A stretch of 64,000 nt of DNA, from positions 992,001 to 1,056,000 of the forward strand of contig NW_024104317.1 of the NCBI RefSeq assembly GCF_003945595.2, given 5' to 3'. The notes beneath the pieces were generated by a model, which worked only from the letters and a program-made list of their open reading frames with translations, made no database searches and was not told the DNA's origin. Shown here piece by piece: positions 52,701 to 63,386 of the stretch; position 1 is the first letter of the stretch, and each line of letters opens with the position of its first letter. A program made the translations under genes and the position numbers. Source of the stretch: Pipra filicauda. Its lineage: Eukaryota; Chordata; Aves; Passeriformes; Pipridae.

Positions 52701-55700
52701 CACTGTGGCTTCATTGACTGATGTTCTGAAAGAATTAGGTTACAGTAAATGTTGGCAGGATGGTACATTTGTACCAAACCATAATTCTGTTCAGTTACCT
52801 GCCTCAGCACAGCCAGGAGGGTTTGAGCTGGAAATCCCTCCTGGGAAGGCTGATGAACCTGGGAAAATTCCTGCTCTTGCCACACACATGAACAGGGAGG
52901 ATTAGTACTCCAATTGCACCCAGTCCTGGGTAAATGGCACAGACTCGAGGCTGACAGCAGCCTAAACGTCTTTCCCTTGCATTTAGTGTGACACCTCTGA
53001 CTGCCAAATCAGTGTGTCACTGACCTACAGCTGCAATCCGTTTACGGGAAAGTCACAAGCCAATAAAACGAGTTTGTGCTACATCAGGGGACAGAGCAAA
53101 CAGAACCATCACATTTCTGTACAGAAAAGCATGCAACAACACTGAGTTATAGCAAAGATATCCTCCGTTTACTGCAGGCACTGTTTCAGGCTTCAAAGGA
53201 ATGACAACACTAAGACTTCAGCTAAAGAGCTGACAATCATCCCTAACCCACCAGGCTGAACATGCAACTTCATTCCTGCAGGTAAAATCTGTCAGAATCA
53301 GGACAGAATCAGCATTCATAAGAATCCCTCTTTGCCCACACAACAATGAGACAATTTTGCAAAAGCTTGATTGGTGAAATCTGCTATAGACTGTGCCTTT
53401 GTGCTGCACTGGGGAAAAGCTGGCAAAATATTTTTCCCCATCTTGCCCAAGGAATCTCCCTTTCACAGAGCATCCCCTGCTACTCACTGGTCTGTAACAG
53501 TGTCCTGCATCAATCACATACTGAAACTGCTTCCAGCTGTATGGACTGTACATGCTGGGTGTTTACTGACTAGCAAGCACACCAAAACTGGCATGACAAA
53601 CACCCAGTATATTAAAGGCAGAGGCCCACCAGTTGGCTTCAACCCATGCTTTTCTAAGACAATGCACATATGTCACAGAGATTCCTCTCCAGCTTATCTA
53701 AGCTCTCAGAAAGGCTTTTCATTAAGTTCTAAAAGAGGCCTTGGATGCTAAGATACCATTCTGCTTTCTTAAGTAATGTCACAAGACTTCTGGTTTGGCC
53801 ACACAGTTGCTTTTTAGAAATGAAAAGGAGATTCCGTGCTTCTGGTTGGGACAAGTGTCAAAATCACTGCAATCTTTTTTATAAAGAATGGAGGGGGAAA
53901 AAAGAGGATCAGGAACTGAGTTCACTCACTCTGGGAACCCAGCCTTTATGTACTGTTTACCAAAAGGATGAGCTGGGGAAAGGGGTGGGGGCAAATGTGT
54001 GCATTAGGTCTCACCTGCTGATTCTCAGGAGTCATGAATATTCTCATAATCCCCAACTCTTGGCCCAACAGGCTGCAGGCCTTTTCATCACAGAGCTTGA
54101 TTTCATTGAGGATCTGGGAGTTGCTCTAAGCTTCAGCAAGTGGTATAATATTCTGTTGTTTCCACACAAAAACAGCCTTTTGCCATGAACCACTCTCCAA
54201 TGTTTCTTCTCTGTTACTCATCTAGTAATGGCATTTGTCTTTCAGACTAGATTAGACAAATTCTGTTTTGGGCTATCCAGAGATCAGTCAGCAAGTCACA
54301 ATTTCTGAGGCAGTCAGCACTTTTTTTTTTCTTGCACAGATATGCATACATAATATATATGATGAGATACTGGTATATTTATCAAATGTGATGCATGCTT
54401 GTAGATAAAACCAAGACAGCAGAAATAAAACTGCAAAGAGACATGAGCAGTAGTGGCAATTTTACCATATACTTTCAAGCTAGATTATTGTAAGCATCTG
54501 ATCTGACCTTTAGCACCTCACAGGCCTGAGAATGTCACCTGGTTTGGGCATAATTTGCATGCCCATAGGGCTGAGGAGGTTGGGGAAGGAGGTTGTACTG
54601 GCAGGGAAAGCAAACAGGGTATGCCAAAACATGCAACAAAGCAGTATCCAGGAAAAAACCTTCACCAGATAACCTATGGCTGGCTGTACTTCCATAAGCT
54701 TTGTGGAATTCCAATTTTCAGGCACCAGGTAATGGAAAATTGTCTTTATTTCTGAAAGGGGACGCATTATCTCCTCCATCTGAAGGGATGGACTATGCAA
54801 AAACTGACAGGAGGGAAAAAGGACTTTTTAAAAGCTCTTATTTTCCTTATAGCAACAATATCCAGTGGTAATGAATCTTGAGTCATGAAAGAAACATTTA
54901 ATAGCTTTAAAAAAACGCTTTCTTGGAAAAAGATCTAATTGATCAGAGCTTCCAGAAAAAAGTCCAGATAAAAACTAATCTTCTGACCACTGGTGAGAGC
55001 AGAGGTACTACACAACAAAAACAAAAGGGGTATCATTACCTTCCTGTTTATTGGTGGAGGATTTTAAAAATTTGTAGTTATTTATATATATTTTTGAAGG
55101 GTGTTATACAGTTAATATTTCTGCTGGTCTCGCCTGTGAGACAGTAGGCAAGGCCTCACACAAAGCTACATATCAGCAGTACTGGAATCTTGCAGAAGTA
55201 TAAAGTGTTTTAGCAAGAAATCCATGAGCTGTTCCATTTGGATGAAACATTTAGTCTGTAATTAGTCCTAAATTACAAAATAGTTTGCACATGCAAACAG
55301 CTTTCAGGTTAGGAGGGTTTGATATTCCAACTGTTAGATAAACTCATTGTCCACCTGAGATATACAAACATATTCCACAGAGGAATCACAAATGAAGCAT
55401 GAGCAGAGTTTGCTTTGGGGATGCCCTGAATCTATGCAAGATGTGGAAGTTTGCTTTTCAAGCTTAATACTACTTATTCCATAACGTGTCATTATTATAT
55501 AGTTCTATAAGTGCATGAAGAAAATATGTTAATACTCATAGGCATAGATGTGATAGATAATATCCCTTATGTTTGCACAGTCAAGGTACAGTCTACCAAC
55601 ATAAAATAATTGGTATCTACATTTTTTAAGGCAAACATGGGTATGACCATCCTCCTTCATCCCCTTTATGTCTGTGTCTTTCATAGCAACTCTGAGGCCT

Positions 55701-55924
55701 GATGTTCTTGCAGATTTGTCCCAATGCCTGCTTTGGCTTGTGGAGGCCTTTAGTAAAGGATCCATGCAACACAAAGCGATGGGCTCAAATGACAAACAGG
55801 CCTCTCATTAGGTTTCTACTGGGCTAAGCAGGTGGAGACTGTTGAATGGAACTGAACACTTCAGATACTGCAAATACTGCAAACTTACTATGTACAACTT
55901 AAGACTTGGAGGGACCGGTATTTT
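46701..55924. other. Non-coding stretch, no recognisable gene
   Basis: Nine kilobases with no supported exon, RNA gene or transposon. Frames up to 147 codons (for example 53745-54188 +) lack motifs and credible splice context. A + frame at 52696-52905 reads fairly protein-like (…GGFELEIPPGKADEPGK…) but has no supporting partner. T-rich and TA-rich low-complexity patches lie near 54320 and 54350-54375. Confidence 0.5.
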
Positions 55925-55995
55925 TACTGGGCTGGGAGTTGAACCTTGATGATTCTTGAGGATCCCTTCCAACTCAGCATATTCTATGATTCTTA
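55925..55995 (+). mobile_element. CR1 LINE terminal fragment, + strand
   Basis: A short 5'-truncated CR1 3' tail: 'ttgaaccttgatgattcttg' followed by 'aggatcccttccaactcag' and the ending 'attctatgattctt'. Only the last ~70 bp of the 3' UTR is present. Confidence 0.85.
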
Positions 55996-56564
55996 GGAAT
56001 CCATTCCTTGGGAGATATGAAAGACCCTCCAAACATCATGGCATTGACAGTGCACAGTGCAAATTTATGACTATGCAGGACAGCTAGAGTGGTATTTCCA
56101 CCTCATGTTTTGCTACCGGTCACATTCCTCTAGCCTTCCTTCTACAAAAGTATCTTCAAGGATGTAGAGCTCAGGCAACTCTGGTATGAAAGGTCTTATT
56201 CCTCATAAGATTCAGTCCTGGCATGCAGGAAATCATTGCCTTCCTTATCATCCAAGATCAATCCCTAAACAAACATGACTCTGTCTGTGCCAATTTCAGA
56301 GATTGGTCAGAAATACTCTTTTGCGACCCACAGTTGTTTAGTGTATGCTGTACTCAGCTCTTGCCTTAGCCTCAACTTCTTCCCAAGTAAAACACATAAC
56401 ACTGGGCTGTACAAAGGTCATTCTTTGCTTCTTGTCTGCTCTTAAGACAGATGTTTCAAGGCATGACAGAGGACATAAACACAGGCACACTGAGGGGAAA
56501 AAAAGGTGTCCAGGTGTTTAAGCAATGCCAAATATGAAAGAATTCCAGTTCACTGCTTTCTCCT

Positions 56565-56663
56565 TTAATCTGGCAATTCCAAGGGACCAAGCATGTCATG
56601 ACTTGTACCCAGAACACCTTCCGCTCGGGTGAGCTCAGACAAGGTCTGCATTAACTCCCCAAC
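56565..56663 (-). CDS. Candidate terminal coding exon, unidentified gene
   Basis: The product is not recognised. On the minus strand a very good acceptor (aataattttcttgcag) is followed by 32 open codons in phase 0 and a TAA stop. The peptide begins VGELMQTLSELTRAEG and ends GPLELPD, with a helix-like start. The phase fits the candidate exon at 57208-57347, which ends on a codon boundary. Against it: the upstream half lies inside copy B of a ~190-bp element whose other copy (38652-38850) lacks the acceptor, so this may be a chance frame on a repeat, or an exonised repeat. No convincing poly(A) signal was found close downstream. Confidence 0.22.
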   Translation of the reverse strand, partial: VGELMQTLSELTRAEGVLGTSHDMLGPLELPD

Positions 56664-56820
56664 CTGCAAGAAAATTATTTGAAACAAAAGGTTCAGATAT
56701 GTCCTTTTCCCTCCAACAAGCCTGGAAACAAATGGTACAGGAACAAGGTCAGAAAGGAATCGTCCGCCTACCATACCACTGAATTCATTTACCTACCTCA
56801 GAGCCCATTCAAGGAAAGGG
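56629..56820. repeat. Copy B of an unidentified ~190-bp dispersed element
   Basis: This is the partner of 38652-38850. The anchors are 'acaaggtctgcattaactcc' at 56639, 'acaagcctggaaacaaa' at 56716 and 'tttacctacctcag' at about 56788, with spacing matching copy A. Orientation is the same and similarity is visibly around 65-75 per cent by eye. The copy has lost most of the CpGs present in copy A. Confidence 0.8.
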
Positions 56821-57207
56821 GTGGGATGGGGAACAAGGGATGATATAAAGCAGAATGAAGCTCTGGGGTCGCTTGCTACATTACAAGATTTGACAGGCCT
56901 TTGCCAGCCTTCAGCTTCTTTGTGTCTTTCACATAATAGAGAAACACAAACTGAGCAGCCTGTGATCTGGGGGTTGAACTATTAGATGGAGCAAACTCTT
57001 TGCAAATGCTAATAGTATTGTAGCATCCTGTCAGGCAGCAACACAAAAAAGGATGTTGATTTTCACATGAACCAGAACAGATGCATTGTAAGGAAGGGTG
57101 CAATGAATGTTCCATCTCTAAACATCAAAAGCCACAGGCAATTGGCTTGTGGACATGAGGCAAAATACTGCTTCAAATGTTCCTAAATATAGTGGGCATA
57201 CTGTTAC

Positions 57208-57347
57208 CTTAATACTTATTTCATGAGGCTGGCAAAAAGAAGGCAGTTGCTTGAAATGGAAGTGAAAATGGTCTCCAGTTATGATTTCTATATTAATATC
57301 TAGATCTAAAGAGGCTTTTGTTGTGCAATCTACTATTTTCCAGCAGT
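57208..57347 (-). CDS. Candidate internal coding exon, unidentified gene
   Basis: The product is not recognised. The 140-nt segment is bounded on the minus strand by a strong acceptor (ggactatctcttccag) and a good donor (ATTAAG|gtaaca), and is open in one frame. It starts with two bases of a split codon and ends on a codon boundary. The translation begins CWKIVDCTTKASLDLDIN and ends QPHEISIK, a mix of hydrophobic strand-like and polar segments that looks more protein-like than neighbouring frames. The phase agrees with the candidates at 58481-58529 (ends one base into a codon) and 56565-56663 (starts in phase 0). Its function cannot be inferred. Confidence 0.3.
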
Positions 57348-57689
57348 CTGGAAGAGATAGTCCTTTATGAAACATGAATTCATGGGTTGGTAAGCTGACT
57401 GCTCTTTAACTCTCAAACCCATTGCCCCAGTCAGCATGTTTATTCTAAATGCACCTGAAACTAACACCCCGTAACAGTCTTCATTTATATGCCGGATATC
57501 AGTTCATTATTTAAACTTCCAGAGAGGAGCTTTCAATGTCTTGATTTTTCATGACATCTTTCTCTAAATGTATTACATAGATGGTACATTAATTTATACA
57601 GTAAAAGAGAACACCTGGTACAGTTACCCCTAATTTGGTGCCGACACAGCACTTGCGAATCAGACATTTTGCTGTCATTAGCAGTGTAC

Positions 57690-57770
57690 TTGTTCACGAT
57701 TTAACAAATGAGAAAAAGGAGGTCAAAGTGACTTCTCAATTAGGTGCAACAGCACCATGTTCAAACCCCA
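57690..57770 (-). mobile_element. MIR-like SINE relic, minus strand
   Basis: Read on the minus strand, 'gagaagtcactttgacctcc' followed by 'tttttctcatttgttaaatc' matches the MIR core (AAGTCACTTAACCTC…TTTCCTCATCTGTAAAAT). It is an ancient decayed fragment. Confidence 0.5.
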
Positions 57771-57773
57771 CAT

Positions 57774-57802
57774 TTTATTATTCCTTCAGTTACATTTTTA
57801 TT
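57774..57802 (-). terminator. Possible poly(A) signals, minus strand
   Basis: Two AATAAA hexamers on the minus strand lie 23 bp apart (57774-57779 and 57797-57802). They would give the candidate terminal exon at 60162-60226 a 3' UTR of about 2.4 kb. AATAAA is frequent by chance in AT-rich DNA, and no downstream GT-rich element was verified. Confidence 0.2.
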
Positions 57803-58480
57803 CAATAAATATCTAGTTTCCATGGAATACATCATGCTAAGTCTTAGATGAGCAGCACAGGGAAGTCAGAACTAAAACCTTAGGAACACACTAGAAGAGA
57901 TGAACACGGGGCCACTGGATGCAAAATTTTGCAACATTTATATTACACAGAAGTTTTAAACAGTGATCTCTAGGTAAATGCAAAAGATTTTTCTTTGTTT
58001 TGCTTGGCTTTTTTTACAAAGTACAGACTTCTTTCATTTGATATACACTAAGGTGTCTGCCTTCAAAATTGTGCAAGCTTACATTTCTGAAGTTATCTTC
58101 AGAGAATGATGATGACATGCCAATTTTTTCCATTCTTCTGTTCTCAAACACTCATTTTCAGGAATAAATTTAAAAAAAAGAATCTCAAAACATTCAGTTA
58201 GACCACCCTGAAATATTTAACCTTTCAACATCATTTTACGAATACCTCTATGTTAGCTTTTTGTCCACATGGATGTTCAAATATTTGGGGAACATCTTAC
58301 CAAACTTTCTGTTTCCTCTGAGAGTAAACCAAAACCATATTTTTTTGAAAATATTCAGATTCCTTTCTTTTCATTTCCACACATCAAAATCAATTGCCTT
58401 TTCAAAAGGGAAAAATAAATCTAGGAGTTTTTTAGTACATTATCAGACAACTGCAAAACAAACTCTTTCAGGACTAGCAC

Positions 58481-58529
58481 CTTCCTCCACACAAGTATTC
58501 AGAGGTGTATCCAGATCATTTGTGGCAAA
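58481..58529 (-). CDS. Candidate short internal exon, unidentified gene
   Basis: The product is not recognised. Minus strand, 49 nt, with a strong acceptor (gtatttttctgcccacag) and a moderate donor (GGAAG|gtgcta). Only phase 0 is open, reading FATNDLDTPLNTCVEE and leaving one base. That base completes a GAC codon with the start of the exon at 57208-57347. Further exon-like pieces with agreeing phases lie just upstream at 58600-58630 (31 nt, acceptor …cctttcag, donor AAT|gtaagc), 58708-58752 (45 nt) and 59400-59460 (61 nt). Such small exons separated by 70-80-nt introns are unusual, which lowers confidence. Confidence 0.18.
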
Positions 58530-60161
58530 CTGTGGGCAGAAAAATACGATGGTGATTAACCACCAGGCACCTATGTTAGAGAGCTTATATCATGCTTACA
58601 TTTGCCAGAAGTGATATTTCTATGGCAAAACTGAAAGGCAGTGGAAGAAAGATTCCCTACTAATTTTACTACGCTGAATGATAGACATCAAGTGGGTGTG
58701 GGAGGACCTTGTGCATAACATTCTTATAGAAGTGATTTTGGTCTTAGAGTAGCTATTAAAAAAAATGAAATTAATGACACTTTTCCTTTTCTTAAGTTAG
58801 GAAGTCAGAAAAGTTGGAATTGTACATTCTATCTTTCTACATTTCACACATACTCGATCAGGTTACTCTGTACCTATGGTGAAGGGAGGAGTTAACAAGG
58901 AAATCTGAGTCTGTGCAATCCCAGAAATGAAATGTAATTGGCTGTGATTCAAGAGTAACAACATATATTAGGAAAAAACAGGTAGAAGGAGCAGTTGTTG
59001 ACATTATTTCCTGAGCCTAAACCTTTTAAGATGTCACTGAATAGCAGTCTGTACTTTCACTTGAAAGCATTACAAGAATTGTTTGGATGACATCTCTCAA
59101 TAGTTTAGGAGTTTAACAAAATCCACAACTTCCTCTCAAGATCTCAAACCCATGCTTTTAAACCTGTACCACAGTGATCAGCAAATGCTTCAACACAGAG
59201 CATAACAAATACAAATGGCATTATTTAGAAGGGCATTTTAATGTACGTACAAATACTAAAATGTTATGTCAAACTCCCAGGATCATTTGCAGGCAAGAAA
59301 ATGACAACAGATAAAATCATCTCATGAATCTGATCCAGCTCTACCATACACGACAGATACCAAAAATAAAAGCTTTTTTCCCTTTCAGGAAAAAAACACC
59401 TTAAATGTACAACTTCAGCAAGCTCCCAAGCTATGTCATTGACACACAAGTCAGATTCTTCTGTGCATGTAGCCTCAAAAATTAAATGGGCAGGTGGATT
59501 TTATCTGAACTTCTCAACCCCATGAGACATTATTTTCTTTCTCCTCCAATGTTTTAGGATGCTCCCAAAAGACAGGAAAGAGAATGGGACACAAAAGCCA
59601 TTTCAATTCAGTCTTTGTGCAAGGAGAGGCTGCACAAGAGATCCTGGAGAAAGCTGTATTCTTGTGTAAAGTTCTGTTGAAAGAAAAAGGTGATTATTTT
59701 AAAATATGTACAAATGCATGACAGCACTTGGGCTTATGGTTTTGAGAACTAATATAGAAGAAATTTGGAAATTACCTGCATGCACATAGTTTTGCTAACA
59801 GTATACAGTGTCTTTAAGCAAAACCAAAGAACCAAAATGCCTTCATAGAAAGTGTTCCCTTAAGACAGATAAAAATAATGAACTGAGAATAATCAACAGT
59901 GTTTCACAATATCTAAATAACTAGCCAGTAATTGTATTTCTAAGTTTCATATCTGCTTGTAGTGTAAAAGCTTAAAGTATAGTTCTGCAGTTTAAAAGCA
60001 AGAAGCAGCACCAGTCAGGCAATGGAATAAAACACATTGGAATTTTCACAAAGTCTGTATGAAAATGTGCATTTAAAAGAGATGGATAATAATTTTATAC
60101 AGAAGAATGAGATAACTGTAGCAAATTTTATGATCTAAATATAATTACCTGCTTGAACAAT

Positions 60162-60226
60162 CTATTTTTCTTGATGGAGGGCTTCTATGAAGGCTTCAAG
60201 TTTCTCCTGGATTTCCCGAACTTTTT
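60162..60226 (-). CDS. Candidate terminal coding exon (coiled, charged C-terminus), unidentified gene
   Basis: The protein is not recognised. On the minus strand the acceptor 'ctttttaattcctccag' is followed by a frame that starts with two bases of a split codon, reads KVREIQEKLEAFIEALH and then QEK, and stops at TAG (60162-60164). The other two frames are closed. The peptide is an amphipathic, strongly charged helix with heptad-like hydrophobic spacing, typical of a coiled-coil or helical C-terminal tail. The stop is followed by AT-rich sequence suited to a 3' UTR. A donor-like 'gcag|gtaatt' just after the stop (60149) means it could instead be a stop-containing cassette exon. An upstream exon must end one base into a codon; the segment ending at 63387 does, but its acceptor is poor. 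Confidence 0.35.
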
Positions 60227-60290
60227 CTGGAGGAATTAAAAAGATCACCATTCAAATACCTATTACTATTAAGTACCTGGGGACAGGTAC

Positions 60291-60345
60291 AAAAAACAAA
60301 CAAACAAACAAAAAACCCAAACACACAAAACCCAAACATGCAAAC
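60291..60345. repeat. (CAAA)n simple repeat
   Basis: CAAA units, partly interrupted by CCC and CA steps, over about 55 bp. The run lies about 65 bp upstream (in minus-strand sense) of the candidate terminal exon acceptor, where it would read as a T/G-rich intronic tract. Confidence 0.85.
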
Positions 60346-61590
60346 ATGAGCAAGAATTAATGCTGTCATCAATATTACTCTATTAATTTTCTTAATTACG
60401 AAGATTTACAACATTTTTCTATATCAGAAAAATGAAACCCTGTCCCATTTGAAGAACTCCTACAAACATATTTTATGATTATCATGCTAACTTAATAATT
60501 CAAAAATTTACTGAATGAATCCAGTCCTAGAAACATTGTATTTCAAAAACCTGAAATTTCCATCAGATCATGCACAGAAGAACTACTGTACACCTGCTAC
60601 ATGCAGGGAGTTGTTAGTTTTTAAACAGCACCCACTAACCCCTTTCTTCTTCAACCAAATATCCTTACTCTCCACAGCAAGTGTAATAAATACCACTAAT
60701 CACTAAACAGAGTTGAAAGCTGGTGCCCTTCCATCACGGAGAATTTCAGGGAACCACATGTCAGTATTCAAGACATCTCCTCAAAAGGGAATGCACAATG
60801 CTAAGAATGTTTAAAACCTGCACTTTATTTCCTTGCATTTCAGTAGTAACCAGATGATGTGGGTGGAATCTCATTTTATATAAAAACTAAAGCTGGGAGT
60901 TCATTTCTCTGCAAAAACTCGATTTGACCACAACTACAAATAGTTACTAAGAATGAAAAGGCAAAATTGATGGGGCAAAATCCAGGGGCTTAGGCATTTT
61001 TCCACTCTTTTCTCTATTCCATACAACACTTGTCATCATATAACCTATTTGATTTATTAAACTGGTTATGAAGCAAGATTTAGAACATAGCTGGAGTCCA
61101 AAGCCTGTGAGATTTCCTGCTTCTCTCTCACCACATCCTCATTTGAAGCTCCTTCTGTGTGTGATTATAGCCATGAAAAACACACACTTCAGAAATATGA
61201 AGGAACAGGGAGAGAGCAGTAGGACAGGCAAAAATAAGTTAGATGAGCATAAACACAGACAAATATTTTTTTCCAAGCTAAAAATACTATTGGATTAAAG
61301 CCATATGTTTCCTTGTATGAGATACAGGGATTGAGCTTTTTTAAAAAAACTTTTATTAATGTTTTCTTCTCTTTAGCAATTCCATATGTTTTAAACTTGC
61401 TTTGCTGAGCTGAAGTAACAGCAAAACAGAAAGAAAAATAAAACAATCTGCTTTAAATGGGATACATAAGAATGAGAGGGAAAAAAAGTTATCTTTTTAA
61501 TGTAGAACATTTTAATGTAGGTATGGGAACCAAAAGTTTAATTGAACAAAATGACAACTCCACAAACAGACATAAAACACATTTTAGAGT
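60346..61590. other. AT-rich non-coding stretch
   Basis: Probably intronic if the minus-strand gene extends to the right. An acceptor-flanked minus-strand frame near 61090-61165 reads GASNEDVVREKQEISQALD before a stop, and another acceptor with an open frame ends near 61411. Neither has a firm partner and both are left uncalled. Confidence 0.45.
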
Positions 61591-61623
61591 AATAATAATA
61601 ACAATAACAACAACTCAACAAAC
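61591..61623. repeat. (AAT)n/(AAC)n simple repeat
   Basis: Three to four AAT units merge into AAC units, a compound trinucleotide microsatellite of about 33 bp. Confidence 0.8.
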
Positions 61624-61734
61624 ACCTGCAGTCCTTTTCTAACAGAAATAAAGAATTTTAGTTAGCATTTCAAAAATATGGAAAATAGCCCGAATGAGGA
61701 TGAAGTAACCTCAAAGTTCTATCTTTATCTTGTA

Positions 61735-61830
61735 ATTCTTAGGTGACGAAGGGCAAGTCACTGAGACTTTCAACACTTCAGTGTGCCTTTCCCCAGTGGT
61801 GCTTATCTGCAAACACAGAAGTACAGTGAA
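61735..61830 (+). mobile_element. MIR-like SINE relic, + strand
   Basis: 'ggtgacgaagggcaagtcac' followed by 'tgagactttcaacacttcag', 'tgtgcctttcccca' and 'cttatctgcaaa' follows the MIR core order (GTGACCTTGGGCAAGTCACTTAACCTCT…TGTGCCTCAGTTTCCCCATCTGTAAA). It is an ancient fragment. Confidence 0.5.
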
Positions 61831-62304
61831 GCTGAATCACACTCTAGGCCCTAAACAAAACACCTAAGAACCTTCTTGGATTTCAGCTGATTCTTTTTAA
61901 AGTACTTTGATATTAAATGAAGATTACAGTCAGTGTGAGGGCAAAAGCTGTACCTTGGAAGTTAAGAAACAACAGTAGCTGATTTTTACCAGGATAAAAA
62001 AAAAATTCTGATTCAGTTCAGCAGAATCTATGAAAGTTGTCAATGAAAAAAAAAAGTAGATCCATTATCACTTCTCATTAAGCACATTCAAACTGTTCCA
62101 ATTACTACCTTTTTAAATGAAAAAAAGAATATGCCTTGTTTGCATCTCAGTATATAAAACTCGTGTAATGAAAATGTTATTTCTATGGCATTTATTTAGA
62201 GAAATACTTAGCTCGCTTCCAATACTGCTGCTCTATGAATGTTTACAAAGTTAGCCTTTGAAATAATGTCATATTATTTTGGACAGAATTAACATATTCG
62301 TTCA

Positions 62305-62432
62305 CCACACCTGGACAGACGAGGCTTTGAGCAACCCAGTCTAGTGGAAGGTGTGTTTGCCCACGGCAGGGGGGTTGGAACGAGATGATATTTATGGTCC
62401 CTTCCAACCCAAACCATTCTATAATGATTCTA
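62305..62432 (+). mobile_element. CR1 LINE terminal fragment, J-like type, + strand
   Basis: The 3' tail contains 'gaggctttgagcaaccc' followed by 'agtctagtggaaggtgtgtt', 'tgcccacggcaggggggttg', 'gaacgagatgat', 'ggtcccttccaacccaaacc' and 'attctataatgattct'. This order and the 'cacggcaggggggttgga' block are characteristic of the abundant avian CR1-J-like group. It is 5'-truncated to about 130 bp and fairly well preserved, so relatively younger than the relic at 24 kb. Confidence 0.93.
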
Positions 62433-63386
62433 GTTTTGGAAATTACTAATCCTGAACCTTGGTCTCCAAAATGAACAGCAGGTGCCAGTGATAAAACCCG
62501 AGATCGGATCTCACAACTCAGATGTCTTCATGTTGTGCTTTCAGTAGCTTTCTGTGACGCTTTTTTCCCCCCCAATTGCTACATGCTTTCCCAAGTGTGT
62601 TCTTTGTATTGATCAAGCCATTAGACTCAGAGAAAGCAGGCAGATTTAGCAGTATTAAATGCAAATATTTTTCTTCAACCTCTTGTTAATGAAATATTCC
62701 AGTCCTGAAAATTAATAGCATCAGCAAAAAACTGTAATTATTATTTCACCCTTAAAAAAAGGTTTGTGCCAACAAATCTATTTTAATTTTCTGATTATGG
62801 TATATTAAAATAACAGGATAGCAAATACATACTCCACCAGAATATACTGAATCAGCTGTGTTTGCTCAGAGAACAGACATACTAAAATTGACTTCATATT
62901 ATGAGCACTTTATTAGTTTTTATACTTGGACTGAATTGAAATGATTACTTAACTGTAATAATTACGAGGTCTTGAGGTAATTTAATACTTTGAAATAACA
63001 TGCTGGCTATTCTTAAAAAGAACAGTTACAATGACTGCCAAATAGCTGCAATTATTCATCCTATGCCCTGTATTTTTAGCTGCAGTAAAGCCCTTTGCAG
63101 CAGCAGACCTCAGCCAACCTATAATACTTTCCCACAAATCCATTCTGCAGCACAGAGCAGCAGTCTGATGAATTGGTTTACTTTTTAAATAGGCTAATGG
63201 CAGAGTTATGCATTTACACAACACTAATCTTAATAAACTCGTAAATATAAGTGCTCAGACAGAACTTTTCTAATGAGTGCAAGTGCAGGGTCTGCAATTC
63301 TGGGATAATCACCTACAGTTTCACCAGCACCATGTGATGTTGCACGTAGAACAACAACTAATTCTTAAAACTAAGAGAGATATTAC
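62433..63386. other. AT-rich non-coding stretch
   Basis: No exon or repeat is supported. The part around 62980-63190 has moderately open frames on both strands without convincing splice sites. Confidence 0.45.

Noticed and set aside
58855..58920. Minus-strand segment with good acceptor (ttgaatcacag) and donor (CATAG|gtacag)
   Set aside because: Its phases are incompatible with the neighbouring candidate exons in any linear chain I could build. It shows how easily splice-like pairs appear here.
61090..61165. Minus-strand frame GASNEDVVREKQEISQALD… as another terminal exon
   Set aside because: The acceptor is only moderate and the stop is not followed by a poly(A) signal nearby. It competes with the better candidate at 60162-60226.
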